From positions 48,209-112,208 of the forward strand of contig JAPKBL010000003.1 of assembly GCA_028823415.1 (NCBI GenBank): 64,000 nt of DNA. The letters are read 5' to 3'. This document shows, piece after piece, positions 41,678 to 51,218 of this stretch. Each line of letters starts with the position of its first letter. Position 1 is the first letter of the stretch. The stretch comes from Mariniblastus sp. (GTDB taxonomy: Bacteria > Planctomycetota > Planctomycetia > Pirellulales > Pirellulaceae). Position numbers and translations under genes: made by a program. The notes under the pieces are model-generated. The model had not been told where the DNA came from, searched no databases, and saw nothing but the letters and a program-made list of their open reading frames with translations.

Positions 41678-43588
41678 ATGCCCGACCAGCGCCCTCCTCG
41701 AAAAAAACCTGTTACCGACAGACCTCGGGCGTCTTCTATGCACCGTCGAGGGGCTTTGAAGTCGGCCGTTGCGGTGGCTGCAACCCTGGCCGGCAATCAA
41801 TCACTTCAGGCGGACGGGCCCCTTGGTAAGCTTGTCAAAATTGGTCAGCGAGCACGATCTAGTCAATCGGTTCTAAAGCAGCGGGCCGCCAACGATTACT
41901 CCAAAAGCCTTCAAGCCTATGGAGGGAAACTGGCCAATTCTATTAGTGATTTATTTCTTACCAGCCAGAATCCCGATTCCGTTCACTTTGGCGTTGTCGT
42001 TATCGGTTCGGGATATGGCGCTTCGATTGCTGCCGCGCGAATCTCCCAAAAGCTGGGTGACGGTTATCGAATGTGTATTCTCGAGCGAGGCAAGGAATGG
42101 GTGCCAGGTACGTTTCCTGATACTTTTCCCGCCATTTCGGCTAACGCGAGCAGTATCTTCGCGGGACCTACCAAAGGTCAACGTGCCAGGCCTCTGGGTG
42201 TTTTTAATTTGATGATGAATGACGAGGTGAACATTCTCTCAGGCAATGGTTTGGGGGGAGGCTCGTTGATTAATGCGAGCATTGCACTTCGCCCCAACCC
42301 AAAAGTCTTTCAGCAGAGCCGGTGGCCGGCTGCCTTGCAGAAAGCGGGCGTGCTTCATCCCTATTATGATCGTGTCGCATCGGCGTTGAGCTTGAGCCGG
42401 ACACCGGCCGACCAAACATCGAAGGTGAGGCTCAGGCGCTTGGCGGCCGACCGGTTAAGTCAGCAACCCGGTTTTTTTGACCGATCCCATGTTTCCGTGA
42501 TGTATGACCATCGTTATCTCGACGATCAGTTTAGAAATCCTCATGGAATGATTCAGCGGCCGTGTACATTGTGTGGAGATTGCACCAATGGTTGCAATGT
42601 TGGGTCAAAGAATACATTGGCTATGAATTACCTTCCTGTGGCAAAACACAATGGCACTGAGATTTACACTCAAGTGGAAGTGAATTCAATTGAGAAGCGG
42701 ACCGGTCACTACCGGATCCATATGACCTACATTGAACAACGGAATGGCCAAGTGACGCGAAAGCCCTTGGAGATCAATTCTGAATTGGTGGTGGTTGGGG
42801 CAGGCAGTCCGGCAAGTGCCGCGATTTTACTCGATTCTCAAGACGACGACTTGCAATTTTCCCCGAACCTCGGGCGGCATTGGTCGGGCAACGGAGATGC
42901 GATTGGGTTTGTGACGGGCTTGCCCTCGGGAACCAGCATCGGCGGGATTGGCGCTTATCCGGAAACGGGCAAGCGTGTCGGCCCCACCGTGCAGACGACT
43001 CTTAATTTCTGTGACGATGAGGATTTTCGAAAACATTTATTGATACAAGACTCCTCCATTCCGAGGGGGGCGAGTAATCTGTTTTCAGCGCTGCTACGGG
43101 ATCCCGAATTGGATCATTCGATGGTGATGCTGGGGATGGGGCATGACGAAGGTGCGGGCCGCTTGGTCAAGAAAATGGGGCGTTGGCAGATTAAGTGGGA
43201 GGGGCTGAAGTCCAGTTCTTACCGGAAGCGGGTTTTTCGCCAATTTGAAAAGCTAGCCAATGCACACGGAGGCCGCTATAAACGCCTCAAGGTATTTGGT
43301 GATAACCTGGTGACGGTTCATCCGCTGGGTGGTTGTGGAATGTCAGACGAGCCTACCGATGGGGCCGTCAATCACCTCGGTCAGGTCTTTGATTATCAAA
43401 ATGGCGGATATTTGGACGCGGCCACCGGTGAACTGGCAGTCCACGAAGGGTTGTACGTTTCTGATGGCTCGGTGATACCGACGGCCCTGGGGGTTAATCC
43501 CTACATGACCATTGGTGCAATTTCTGAGCGAATTGCGAATCACATTGTCAACAATCCTATGCATTCTCATCTGTTTCACGCTTCGTAA
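41678..43588 (+). CDS. GMC-type oxidoreductase with cysteine cluster, probable Tat-like signal
   Basis: FGVVVIGSGYGASIAAARIS FAD-binding motif, GNGLGGGSLINASI, PCTLCGDCTNGCNVGSKNT, C-terminal VTVHPLGGCGMSDEPTDGAVN...DGSVIPTALGVNPYMTIGAISERIA. Confidence 0.85.
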   Translation: MPDQRPPRKKPVTDRPRASSMHRRGALKSAVAVAATLAGNQSLQADGPLGKLVKIGQRARSSQSVLKQRAANDYSKSLQAYGGKLANSISDLFLTSQNPDSVHFGVVVIGSGYGASIAAARISQKLGDGYRMCILERGKEWVPGTFPDTFPAISANASSIFAGPTKGQRARPLGVFNLMMNDEVNILSGNGLGGGSLINASIALRPNPKVFQQSRWPAALQKAGVLHPYYDRVASALSLSRTPADQTSKVRLRRLAADRLSQQPGFFDRSHVSVMYDHRYLDDQFRNPHGMIQRPCTLCGDCTNGCNVGSKNTLAMNYLPVAKHNGTEIYTQVEVNSIEKRTGHYRIHMTYIEQRNGQVTRKPLEINSELVVVGAGSPASAAILLDSQDDDLQFSPNLGRHWSGNGDAIGFVTGLPSGTSIGGIGAYPETGKRVGPTVQTTLNFCDDEDFRKHLLIQDSSIPRGASNLFSALLRDPELDHSMVMLGMGHDEGAGRLVKKMGRWQIKWEGLKSSSYRKRVFRQFEKLANAHGGRYKRLKVFGDNLVTVHPLGGCGMSDEPTDGAVNHLGQVFDYQNGGYLDAATGELAVHEGLYVSDGSVIPTALGVNPYMTIGAISERIANHIVNNPMHSHLFHAS

Positions 43589-43739
43589 GTGACGGCAAAA
43601 AAAACCGTGACTAAATATTACGACATCTCTGATTTTGCGTGTTTTTTGGCGTCCAGATAAGACTTCCCACCCAAGTAAATTCGTTTTACGGTTTGACGAA
43701 AGCTCGCTGTGCGAGTAGAAAATGGGTTAAATCTGTTGG

Positions 43740-43830
43740 TGAGTGAGCTCCGCGAGGGGGAGCCGTGAAATGGGTCAGGCCTGAAATATGGAGCAGCCCT
43801 AAGCGGGGTACTCTTGTGCGGAGCTCTCTC
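43740..43830 (+). ncRNA. ffs: Bacterial small signal recognition particle RNA (4.5S-type)
   Basis: Core GGGTCAGG-cctgaaatatgg-AGCAGCCC matching the SRP domain IV symmetric/asymmetric loop consensus; outer helix gagctccgc (43745-43753) / gcggagctc (43818-43826); located just upstream of dnaX. Confidence 0.8.
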
Positions 43831-43846
43831 GTCCGCAGATTTTTTC
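43817..43846 (+). terminator. Terminator overlapping the 3' end of SRP RNA
   Basis: tgcgga-gctctctcg-tccgca-gatttttt; shares its 5' arm with the SRP outer helix. Confidence 0.6.
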
Positions 43847-44030
43847 GTTGACCTAGCGGCGATCGCGAATTCTGCGGAAATTTTTCTGCGTCACGCTCGT
43901 GTTTTTGTGCCCCCATATAAAACGGGGGCTTATCAGCTACGGCGGGGACCTACTCGCTGGCTTGGTGAATCGGTTAGAATCTGAGTTCGCCACTGACGCG
44001 CTTTCATTTCTATGGGCCCACGGTTTTGTG

Positions 44031-45917
44031 ATGAATTCTCCTTCGCCAGCTGATGACGGACAATACAAAGTTGTCGCACTGAAATACCGCCCTCAGCTGT
44101 TTGGGGAATTGGTTGGGCAGAGTCACATTGCGACTGCGTTATCCAATGCGATTGATAAGAATCGCGTCGGTCACGCGTATCTATTTACTGGGGCTCGGGG
44201 GGTTGGAAAGACTTCTTCGGCGCGAATTTTTGCAAAGTGTCTCAATTGCGTTGAAGGTCCCACGAAAACTCCTTGCGGGAAATGCAGCATCTGTGAAGCT
44301 GTTTCGGCAGGCGATGATGTAGATGTGTTGGAAATTGATGGCGCCAGCAATCGAGGAATCGATGAGATTCGTTTGTTGCGTTCTAATGCCGCCGTTCGTC
44401 CAAGTCGCTGTAAATATAAAATATATATCATTGACGAAGTGCACATGTTAACGATGCAGGCTTTTAATGCACTGCTAAAAACGCTGGAAGAACCACCGCC
44501 GCACGTTAAGTTTATTTTTTGCACTACCGATCCTCAGAAAATCCCCATCACGGTTTTGTCGCGATGTCAGCGTTTTGATTTTTCACCCGTTCAGACGAAT
44601 GAAATTTCCAAACGATTGGCAGAGATTTCAGTCAACGAAGGTGTGGATGCCGACGAGCAGGCGCTCGCATTATTAGCTCGCCGCGCTAATGGATCGATGC
44701 GAGACAGCCAGTCATTGCTAGAGCAGCTGTTTTCGTTTTGCGGGAACGCCATTTCAGTTCAGGAAGTGAATGAGTTACTCGGCACCGCAGATATGGGCAG
44801 GGTTGCTGATATTGCTACTGCGATGGTGAATGCTGACCCGACGGCCGCGCTGAATCTGATTCATTACGGAATGACCGATGGCGTCGACGTGGGGCAATTG
44901 GCAGATCAATTACTGGGCTATTTTAGAGACATGATGGTTGCGAGCGTCGATTGCAGTCCTGATACCTTCCTTAATTGCAGTGAAGGCGACCTCGAACATT
45001 TGAAAGTTCTTTCGGATGCCATCGGTTTGGAGACGATCCTCACGATTGTGCAATTGCTTGATACGGCCGTCGTTCGGATGCAGTCGAGTCTTCACGGTAG
45101 AACGTTGCTGGAGGCCGCGGTGGTTCGGATTTGCAATCTCGAGAAATTAGAGACGATTTCTGAATTAGTTGCCCAACTATCAGAACCAAAAAGCAACTCT
45201 GTGAAAGCGACGCCACGTCGGCGCGTTGAAATGAGACGAGCCGATAGCACTGGGGTGTCCGAGCAGGCTGTTTCAAAAAAAAACGAAATAGCACGTAGCC
45301 CAGAGAATCCATCGACTTCGGCTGGGGAAGCGGTCCAGGCCGATTCAACAGTTGTTGCCCCCAATCCGGTGATGCGAGGGAACTTGGAGGATTCGGCAGA
45401 GGAGTTGGAAATAAAGGTTGCTGATGTACCCGTTGAGAAAGCGTCCTTAACCGATCAGGTATTGCCAGGCGGAAGTCAGGCTACAGGGGAATTGCCAGTA
45501 CCCAATGAGCAGTCCACCTCACCATCAGAAGCCAGTTTGTCGATCCCGGATTCGGATACAATCGACGCTCACTGGAAAACTGTACTCGAAACGATGGGCG
45601 ATATGACGGCTGAAATGGCGTCTAATTATGAGTCGGTCGAAATGCTAGGCCCTGACCAATTGGTAGTAACCTTGCGAGAGAAGGTTAGTCGAGAGCTTTG
45701 CATGAAACCAGAACGCCGCGTGCGTTTTGAAAAAGTGCTTGAGCAAGTTATGCGGCGAGCGATTCGTGTGGAGTTTTTGCTGTCTAAAAAAACTATCGAG
45801 CAACCTCCGCCAAAGCCCAAACTGACGCGTTCGCAGCAGGTTAGAAAATTGCAGGATGTGGCATTGGTTAAGCAAGCGATGGAGTTGTTTGACGCCGAGA
45901 TTACCGGTTTCCGTTAA
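44031..45917 (+). CDS. dnaX: DNA polymerase III gamma/tau subunit
   Basis: YKVVALKYRPQLFGELVGQSHIATALSNAI, FTGARGVGKTSSARIFAKCLNC, zinc cysteines CGKCSICEA, LKTLEEPPPHVKFIFCTT. Start revised to ATG 44031. Confidence 0.95.
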   Translation: MNSPSPADDGQYKVVALKYRPQLFGELVGQSHIATALSNAIDKNRVGHAYLFTGARGVGKTSSARIFAKCLNCVEGPTKTPCGKCSICEAVSAGDDVDVLEIDGASNRGIDEIRLLRSNAAVRPSRCKYKIYIIDEVHMLTMQAFNALLKTLEEPPPHVKFIFCTTDPQKIPITVLSRCQRFDFSPVQTNEISKRLAEISVNEGVDADEQALALLARRANGSMRDSQSLLEQLFSFCGNAISVQEVNELLGTADMGRVADIATAMVNADPTAALNLIHYGMTDGVDVGQLADQLLGYFRDMMVASVDCSPDTFLNCSEGDLEHLKVLSDAIGLETILTIVQLLDTAVVRMQSSLHGRTLLEAAVVRICNLEKLETISELVAQLSEPKSNSVKATPRRRVEMRRADSTGVSEQAVSKKNEIARSPENPSTSAGEAVQADSTVVAPNPVMRGNLEDSAEELEIKVADVPVEKASLTDQVLPGGSQATGELPVPNEQSTSPSEASLSIPDSDTIDAHWKTVLETMGDMTAEMASNYESVEMLGPDQLVVTLREKVSRELCMKPERRVRFEKVLEQVMRRAIRVEFLLSKKTIEQPPPKPKLTRSQQVRKLQDVALVKQAMELFDAEITGFR

Positions 45918-45999
45918 ACCAATTCCATCGAAAAGGCGTTGATTCGAGGCAAGCGGGGCGGTTGAACCAGTAACAGTTTATTTTTTGTCGGAGATTGAG

Positions 46000-46395
46000 A
46001 TGTTTAAAGGACTCGGGAACATTGCTTCGTTAATGAAGCAGGCAAGCACGATGGGCCCCAAGATGCAGGAGCAAATGGAGGAGCTCAAATCAAAAACGGT
46101 GTTTGGTGCTTCTGGTGGCGGAATGATTAAGGTTCAGGCAAATGGCATCGGCCAGATCTTGAATGTCGAGATAGACCCCACGCTCTCCAAGCAAAACGAT
46201 GTAGAGATGATTCAGGACTTGTTGCCCGCTGCGATCAATGACGCTCTAGAGAAACAGCAACAGTTGCGACTTGAAGCAATGCAGTCGGTTACGGAGGATC
46301 TGCCTTTGCCCGGAAACATGGACGATATGCTGAAGCAGTTAATGGGCGGCGACGATCGAGATGATCCCTCGGGATTGACTCCGCCGACGGTTTAG
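46000..46395 (+). CDS. YbaB/EbfC family nucleoid-associated protein
   Basis: MFKGLGNIASLMKQASTMGPKMQEQMEELKSKTVFGASGGGMIKVQANG; conserved position between dnaX and recR. Confidence 0.9.
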   Translation: MFKGLGNIASLMKQASTMGPKMQEQMEELKSKTVFGASGGGMIKVQANGIGQILNVEIDPTLSKQNDVEMIQDLLPAAINDALEKQQQLRLEAMQSVTEDLPLPGNMDDMLKQLMGGDDRDDPSGLTPPTV

Positions 46396-46500
46396 ATGAT
46401 ACAGAATTAAGTAATACAGAATTAATTGTTGCCGGGATGGATGTTGGCAATCAGCAGATGTACCGGTGAGTAAATCAGGGAAGGTAGATAACACGAGATC

Positions 46501-47100
46501 ATGGCCGAACTATCTGACTCCGTCTCAAACATGATTGATCAACTTGCGCGACTGCCGGGAATTGGCCGTAAGTCGGCCGAACGACTTGCTTATCATCTCT
46601 TGCGGGTGCCCGAATCCGAGGCTTTTGCGTTAGCCGATTCGATTCGTACGGTTCGCGAAAACGTCCGGTACTGTGGGATTTGTTTTAATCTGGCCGAGAG
46701 CGAGATGTGTAATATATGCCGCGACCCGGCGCGCGATCAAAAATTGATTTGCGTGGTACAGCAACCGCGGGACTTGATGGCGCTGGAACAGTCTGGAACT
46801 TACAGAGGTCTTTATCATGTTCTCCTTGGGCGGATAGCGCCGTTAGAAAACATTGGGCCGGATCAACTGACGATTGACCAATTAATGGGTCGGGTTTCCC
46901 AAGGTACCTTTGATGAGGTGATTATGGCGACAAATCCGACAGTCGAGGGGGATGGTACGGCACTTCATATTTCCAATTTACTTTCCGAGTTCGATATTAG
47001 GCTGACAAGGTTGGCCCGCGGCATCACGACCGGCAGCATCCTGGAGTACACCAACAAAGAAATTTTGGCGGATGCATTGTCTGGGCGACAGCCGCTGTAG
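46501..47100 (+). CDS. recR: Recombination protein RecR
   Basis: LARLPGIGRKSAERLAYHLL, zinc finger CGICFNLAESEMCNIC, TOPRIM segment, VPRGI-type LARGITTGSILEYTN. Confidence 0.95.
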   Translation: MAELSDSVSNMIDQLARLPGIGRKSAERLAYHLLRVPESEAFALADSIRTVRENVRYCGICFNLAESEMCNICRDPARDQKLICVVQQPRDLMALEQSGTYRGLYHVLLGRIAPLENIGPDQLTIDQLMGRVSQGTFDEVIMATNPTVEGDGTALHISNLLSEFDIRLTRLARGITTGSILEYTNKEILADALSGRQPL

Positions 47101-47457
47101 GGTGGCAATCGTGAGTTTTCCAGTCGTTTCAAAGATTTTTTGCAAACTTGCAATTCTACGCAGTTCTCGGGATCGAGGCCCAGGGGCGAGATTCTCCCCA
47201 GCTAGGGTCGGCTTTGTTAGAAAATGAATGGTTTTAGGGGGAGAAGTGTCGGCGAAAACGGTTTTTTTGGTCTGGATTCGTCTTCTTCATGTTTTTAAGC
47301 GGTAAACTGGAGTGTACCGAGGCGGGCCGCTAATGGCATGCGCCCATCAAGCCCTTTCAAGCGATTTAACCGCGGCGAATACGTCTTAACGCGGTTCGGT
47401 AGATTCGGTAAAAGTACATCGCATCTTGGCTTCGGTTTAGTTCTTCAGAAGAGTTGT

Positions 47458-48963
47458 ATGAAAATATCGTTCGGTCAAAATCTATCGCAAAAGCAAACCC
47501 AGAAACTGGCTCCTCGGATGATTCAGTCGATGGAGATTTTGCAGATGGCCCAAGCGGCGCTGGATGAAAAGATTGAGCAGGAGTTAATTGAGAATCCCGC
47601 GCTCGAGCGGACTGATGAATCGACGACCGTTGAAGATGCGTCCGAGAACACACTTGATGTGGAAAAGGAAACCAAGGATGTCGAGCAGAAAGAATTGGTT
47701 GTCGATGAGGATAAGGGTGGGGAGGACGATTTCGAGCGATTATTAAATCTCGACAAGGATATTCCCGACCACTTTGACGAAAGTACGCGCCCCTCCTCGA
47801 ATCGCATTCAGGAGAGTGGGGATCGTCAGCATGACTTAATTGCGAACATCGTCGACCGTGGTGAAACGCTTCAGAATCATCTAATCTCTCAATTGCATGA
47901 GATGGACTTGGATACCAATCTACTCAAAATGTGCGAGCGGATTGTTTCCTCATTGTCGGCCAAAGATGGCGGCTATTTAAAGGTGTCCCTCGACGATCTG
48001 TTGCCCCCCAATGCCGGATTCGATGATCTTGAGTTAGCCGAAGAAGCGTTGGCTCATATTCAGCAATTAGATCCGACGGGAGTCGGAGCAAGAGACCTAT
48101 GCGAATGTTTGTTGCTTCAGCTCTCTTCCGACATTGTAAATTTGAAAACTGTTAGAACGCTGATCTTGAATCACCTTGAGGATCTCCAACACAATCGCAT
48201 GCCCCAGATTGAGAAGGCAACGGGTTTGACGATCGACGAGATCAATGAGGCTTGGGATGAATTACGGAAACTCGACCCGCGGCCGGCAAGTCGGTTTGCC
48301 GATGACTTTGTTCCCACGGTGACTCCGGATATGTGGCTCGAGGTCAATGAGGCAGGAGAGTATGTCGTCAAGATGGAAGAGGGGCCAACTCGTAACCTTT
48401 ACATCAGCAATTATTACAAACAGCGATTGTCCAACGGACAGGCGACGGCGGAAGAAAAAGAATTCATCAAGAGAAAAGTAACCGCGGCGCACTGGTTAAT
48501 CGAATCAATTGAACAGCGTCGAAATACTCTGACACGCGTCGCGCAAGAAATAGTAAACCATCAAAAGGCATATTTTGATGATGGACCTGAATTCTTGCGT
48601 CCCTTGAAAATGGAGCAGATTGCCGAAAAAGTAGGCGTTGCCGTTACGACCGTTAGTCGCGCTGTCGATCAAAAATGGATCGAGACGCATCGTGGCATCC
48701 TGCCGTTGCGAAGGTTCTTTATGGGCGGAACGACCACCGACGATGGTGAGGATGTCGCATGGAACAAGGTTCGCATTGAACTGCAAAAGTTGATTGATGG
48801 TGAAGATAAATCAAAGCCCTATAGTGATGAAGAAATTATGCGACTTTTGAAAAATCAGGGGTTCGCCGTTGCCCGCCGCACTATTTCAAAGTACCGCGAG
48901 AAGTTGTCGATCCCCAGTTCCCGACAGCGCCGAGATTGGTCTAAAAAGAAGAAAAAGGATTGA
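47458..48963 (+). CDS. rpoN: RNA polymerase sigma-54 factor
   Basis: N-terminal QNLSQKQTQKLAPRMIQSMEILQM, HTH region, RpoN box ARRTISKYREKLSIPSSRQRR. Start revised to ATG 47458. Confidence 0.95.
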   Translation: MKISFGQNLSQKQTQKLAPRMIQSMEILQMAQAALDEKIEQELIENPALERTDESTTVEDASENTLDVEKETKDVEQKELVVDEDKGGEDDFERLLNLDKDIPDHFDESTRPSSNRIQESGDRQHDLIANIVDRGETLQNHLISQLHEMDLDTNLLKMCERIVSSLSAKDGGYLKVSLDDLLPPNAGFDDLELAEEALAHIQQLDPTGVGARDLCECLLLQLSSDIVNLKTVRTLILNHLEDLQHNRMPQIEKATGLTIDEINEAWDELRKLDPRPASRFADDFVPTVTPDMWLEVNEAGEYVVKMEEGPTRNLYISNYYKQRLSNGQATAEEKEFIKRKVTAAHWLIESIEQRRNTLTRVAQEIVNHQKAYFDDGPEFLRPLKMEQIAEKVGVAVTTVSRAVDQKWIETHRGILPLRRFFMGGTTTDDGEDVAWNKVRIELQKLIDGEDKSKPYSDEEIMRLLKNQGFAVARRTISKYREKLSIPSSRQRRDWSKKKKKD

Positions 48964-49134
48964 GGTCGCGAGTGGACGTTTAATTTCTCAATAGGGTTAT
49001 TGGGGGACTTGTTTGTCCTGACGGGACGATTCGGTTCTGCAGTATGCAAGCCTGTCAGTGGCATACGAATCGGGCAGAAAGTTTTTTTATAAAACTAATT
49101 GTAACTTGCTAATCTTTAGCCTCGACGTGAGAAT

Positions 49135-49165
49135 AAAGTGGGTCTTTAAAGACCGCACTTTTTTC
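49135..49165 (+). terminator. Rho-independent terminator
   Basis: aaagtg-ggtcttt-aaagacc-g-cacttttttc hairpin and T-tract. Confidence 0.7.
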
Positions 49166-49194
49166 TTTGTCACCGAACTTCTCGAAATTCTTGA

Positions 49195-50223
49195 ATGTCC
49201 TCCCATCGTAAAATTTCGGCGGCCGAAACCGAATCCATGGTCAGAGGGGTTGGTGGTCAGTCTCGCCCTCGAGCGAATGATCAAAAGCGTATTATCGATA
49301 CGATGATGATGGTGAAGACCCCTGAGAATATTTCATTTCAGTACGAAATCTCGGGCCCATTTTATCGATTGGTCGCCTATCTCGCGGATCTGATTTTTGC
49401 CTTTGGTGGCTACTTTATCGTCGTCGTAAGTCTTTACATCATGATGGGGATGGCTTTTTGGTTAATAGGTGATGTGTTTTTAAATCCCGCGCAGGTTTTT
49501 AGCGTGATAAGTGGCGTAGTATTTGGCTTTGTGTTGGTGGGTTTCTTTCTTATCTTTTGGTTCTACGGCGCCTACATGGAAGCTCGATTTAATGGGCAGA
49601 CGTTGGGGAAGCGATTGTGTGGCATTCGGGTGATTTCGGTTGACGGACATGCGATTGATGGAGTTCAGGCGACGCTCCGTAATTTTTTTCGTTTTCTTGA
49701 TATCATGCCAATCGTTCCACTGCAGATGTTGCTTGGCTTGGAGTCGCAGGTCTTATTCGCGATTCCCACTTTTCTGATTGGACTGGGGGTAATGGCACTA
49801 AATGGAAAGTTTCAACGGGTAGGAGATTTGGTCGCTGGTACCGTGGTTATTTTTGAGGAAAAAAAACATCGCCCGGATCTCATTGAATTTGAAGATGAGC
49901 GAGTGCCTAAATTAGCGGAAATGATTCCGGCGGATTTCGTAGCATCCCGAGGTTTAACTCAAGTCGTAGCAGAATTTGCGGAGCAACGGAAATACCTTGC
50001 CCCGCAGCGTTCCGCGGATATAGCGAATCATCTCGCGGGTCCTTTAATGGAGAGATTTGGGATGCTCGCGGATACTGATCCCGATTTGTTTATGTGCTCG
50101 TTGTATCATCGGTTGTTCGTGACCAGCGAGGGTGACGATTCCTTGGCGTCTCAGGTTGTCCAGGCAAAAGAAGTTGTCGTGCCGAGTGCGTCCACTCCGA
50201 CGGAGTGGGGGAGTGAGCTATGA
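49195..50223 (+). CDS. RDD family membrane protein
   Basis: FYRLVAYLADLIFAFGGYFIVV, MEARFNGQTLGKRLCGIRVISVDG, QRVGDLVAGTVVI. True start possibly the in-frame ATG near 49303. Confidence 0.85.
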   Translation: MSSHRKISAAETESMVRGVGGQSRPRANDQKRIIDTMMMVKTPENISFQYEISGPFYRLVAYLADLIFAFGGYFIVVVSLYIMMGMAFWLIGDVFLNPAQVFSVISGVVFGFVLVGFFLIFWFYGAYMEARFNGQTLGKRLCGIRVISVDGHAIDGVQATLRNFFRFLDIMPIVPLQMLLGLESQVLFAIPTFLIGLGVMALNGKFQRVGDLVAGTVVIFEEKKHRPDLIEFEDERVPKLAEMIPADFVASRGLTQVVAEFAEQRKYLAPQRSADIANHLAGPLMERFGMLADTDPDLFMCSLYHRLFVTSEGDDSLASQVVQAKEVVVPSASTPTEWGSEL

Positions 50224-51218
50224 AAGTTGCGGAACTAATCAAACAGCGATCGCCATATTGGCGGGAACTGGAAGAGTTGTCGATGCGAATGGGTGGGCGA
50301 AAAAAGAAGTCCGACCCTGACCAGGTTACTCGATTCACGACTTTGTACCGCGCTGCCTGCGCGGATTTGGCTTTGGCTGAGTCATATCAACTTCCACCCC
50401 AAACAGTGGAATATCTTCATCGACTTGTAGGGCGGGCTCACAACCAGCTTTATCGAAGCCAGAGTTATCAATTACAGAGTTGGACCAAGCGTATTTTTCG
50501 TGATACTCCTCGCCAGATTTTCAATGATCCGTGTATTCAGATCGCGACGGTCTTATTTTGGGGGCTGTTTTTGATTGCTGGATATTTATCTTACAACGCC
50601 ACGATATGGCCGGGTTTCTCGGAAGCCGTTGTGGGCGTTGAGGGCCTCGATCAAATGCGGGACATGTACACCGGTTTTGGTGGAAACAACGGTATTGGCA
50701 GTCGGTCGTTCATGATGGGTTTTTACATTACCAATAATGCCACGATCGGATTGAGTTGTTTTGTGATGATGCTGTTGGTGATTCCCGGGATTGTCGTGCT
50801 TTCGTTCAACGCGATTTATCTTGGAACGGTATTCGGGTTTATGTTTCGCCAGGAGTCTGGCGCGGCGAGCGAAAATTTCCAGAACTTCGTAACGGCGCAC
50901 GGCCCTTTTGAGTTGACCGCGATTATTTTGGCGGCTGGTGCGGGATTAAAAATTGGTCTCAGCTGGATGATGACCGACGGCCTCAACCGAAAAGATTCAC
51001 TTTTAAAAACAGCTCGGGAAGCGCTGCCGATCGTCATGTGCGCTGTTGTTCTTTTTGCATTGGCTGCGTTGATCGAAGGGTTTATTTCTCCACTGGGCGA
51101 TTTTCCGTGGTGGGGAAAAGGCACTGTTGCGGTGGTCTCAAGTTGTTTATTGATGATTTATTTTGTGGTGTTGGGTTATCCTGCTGCCTGGCCGGGAGGC
51201 GAAGAGGATGGATTTTAA
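50220..51218 (+). CDS. SpoIIM / DUF95-type integral membrane protein
   Basis: FTTLYRAACADLALAESYQLPPQTVEYLHRLVGRAHNQLY...FMMGFYITNNATIGLSCFVMMLLVIPGIVVLSFNAIYLGTVFGF; 4-bp start/stop overlap with the RDD gene. Confidence 0.85.
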   Translation: MKVAELIKQRSPYWRELEELSMRMGGRKKKSDPDQVTRFTTLYRAACADLALAESYQLPPQTVEYLHRLVGRAHNQLYRSQSYQLQSWTKRIFRDTPRQIFNDPCIQIATVLFWGLFLIAGYLSYNATIWPGFSEAVVGVEGLDQMRDMYTGFGGNNGIGSRSFMMGFYITNNATIGLSCFVMMLLVIPGIVVLSFNAIYLGTVFGFMFRQESGAASENFQNFVTAHGPFELTAIILAAGAGLKIGLSWMMTDGLNRKDSLLKTAREALPIVMCAVVLFALAALIEGFISPLGDFPWWGKGTVAVVSSCLLMIYFVVLGYPAAWPGGEEDGF

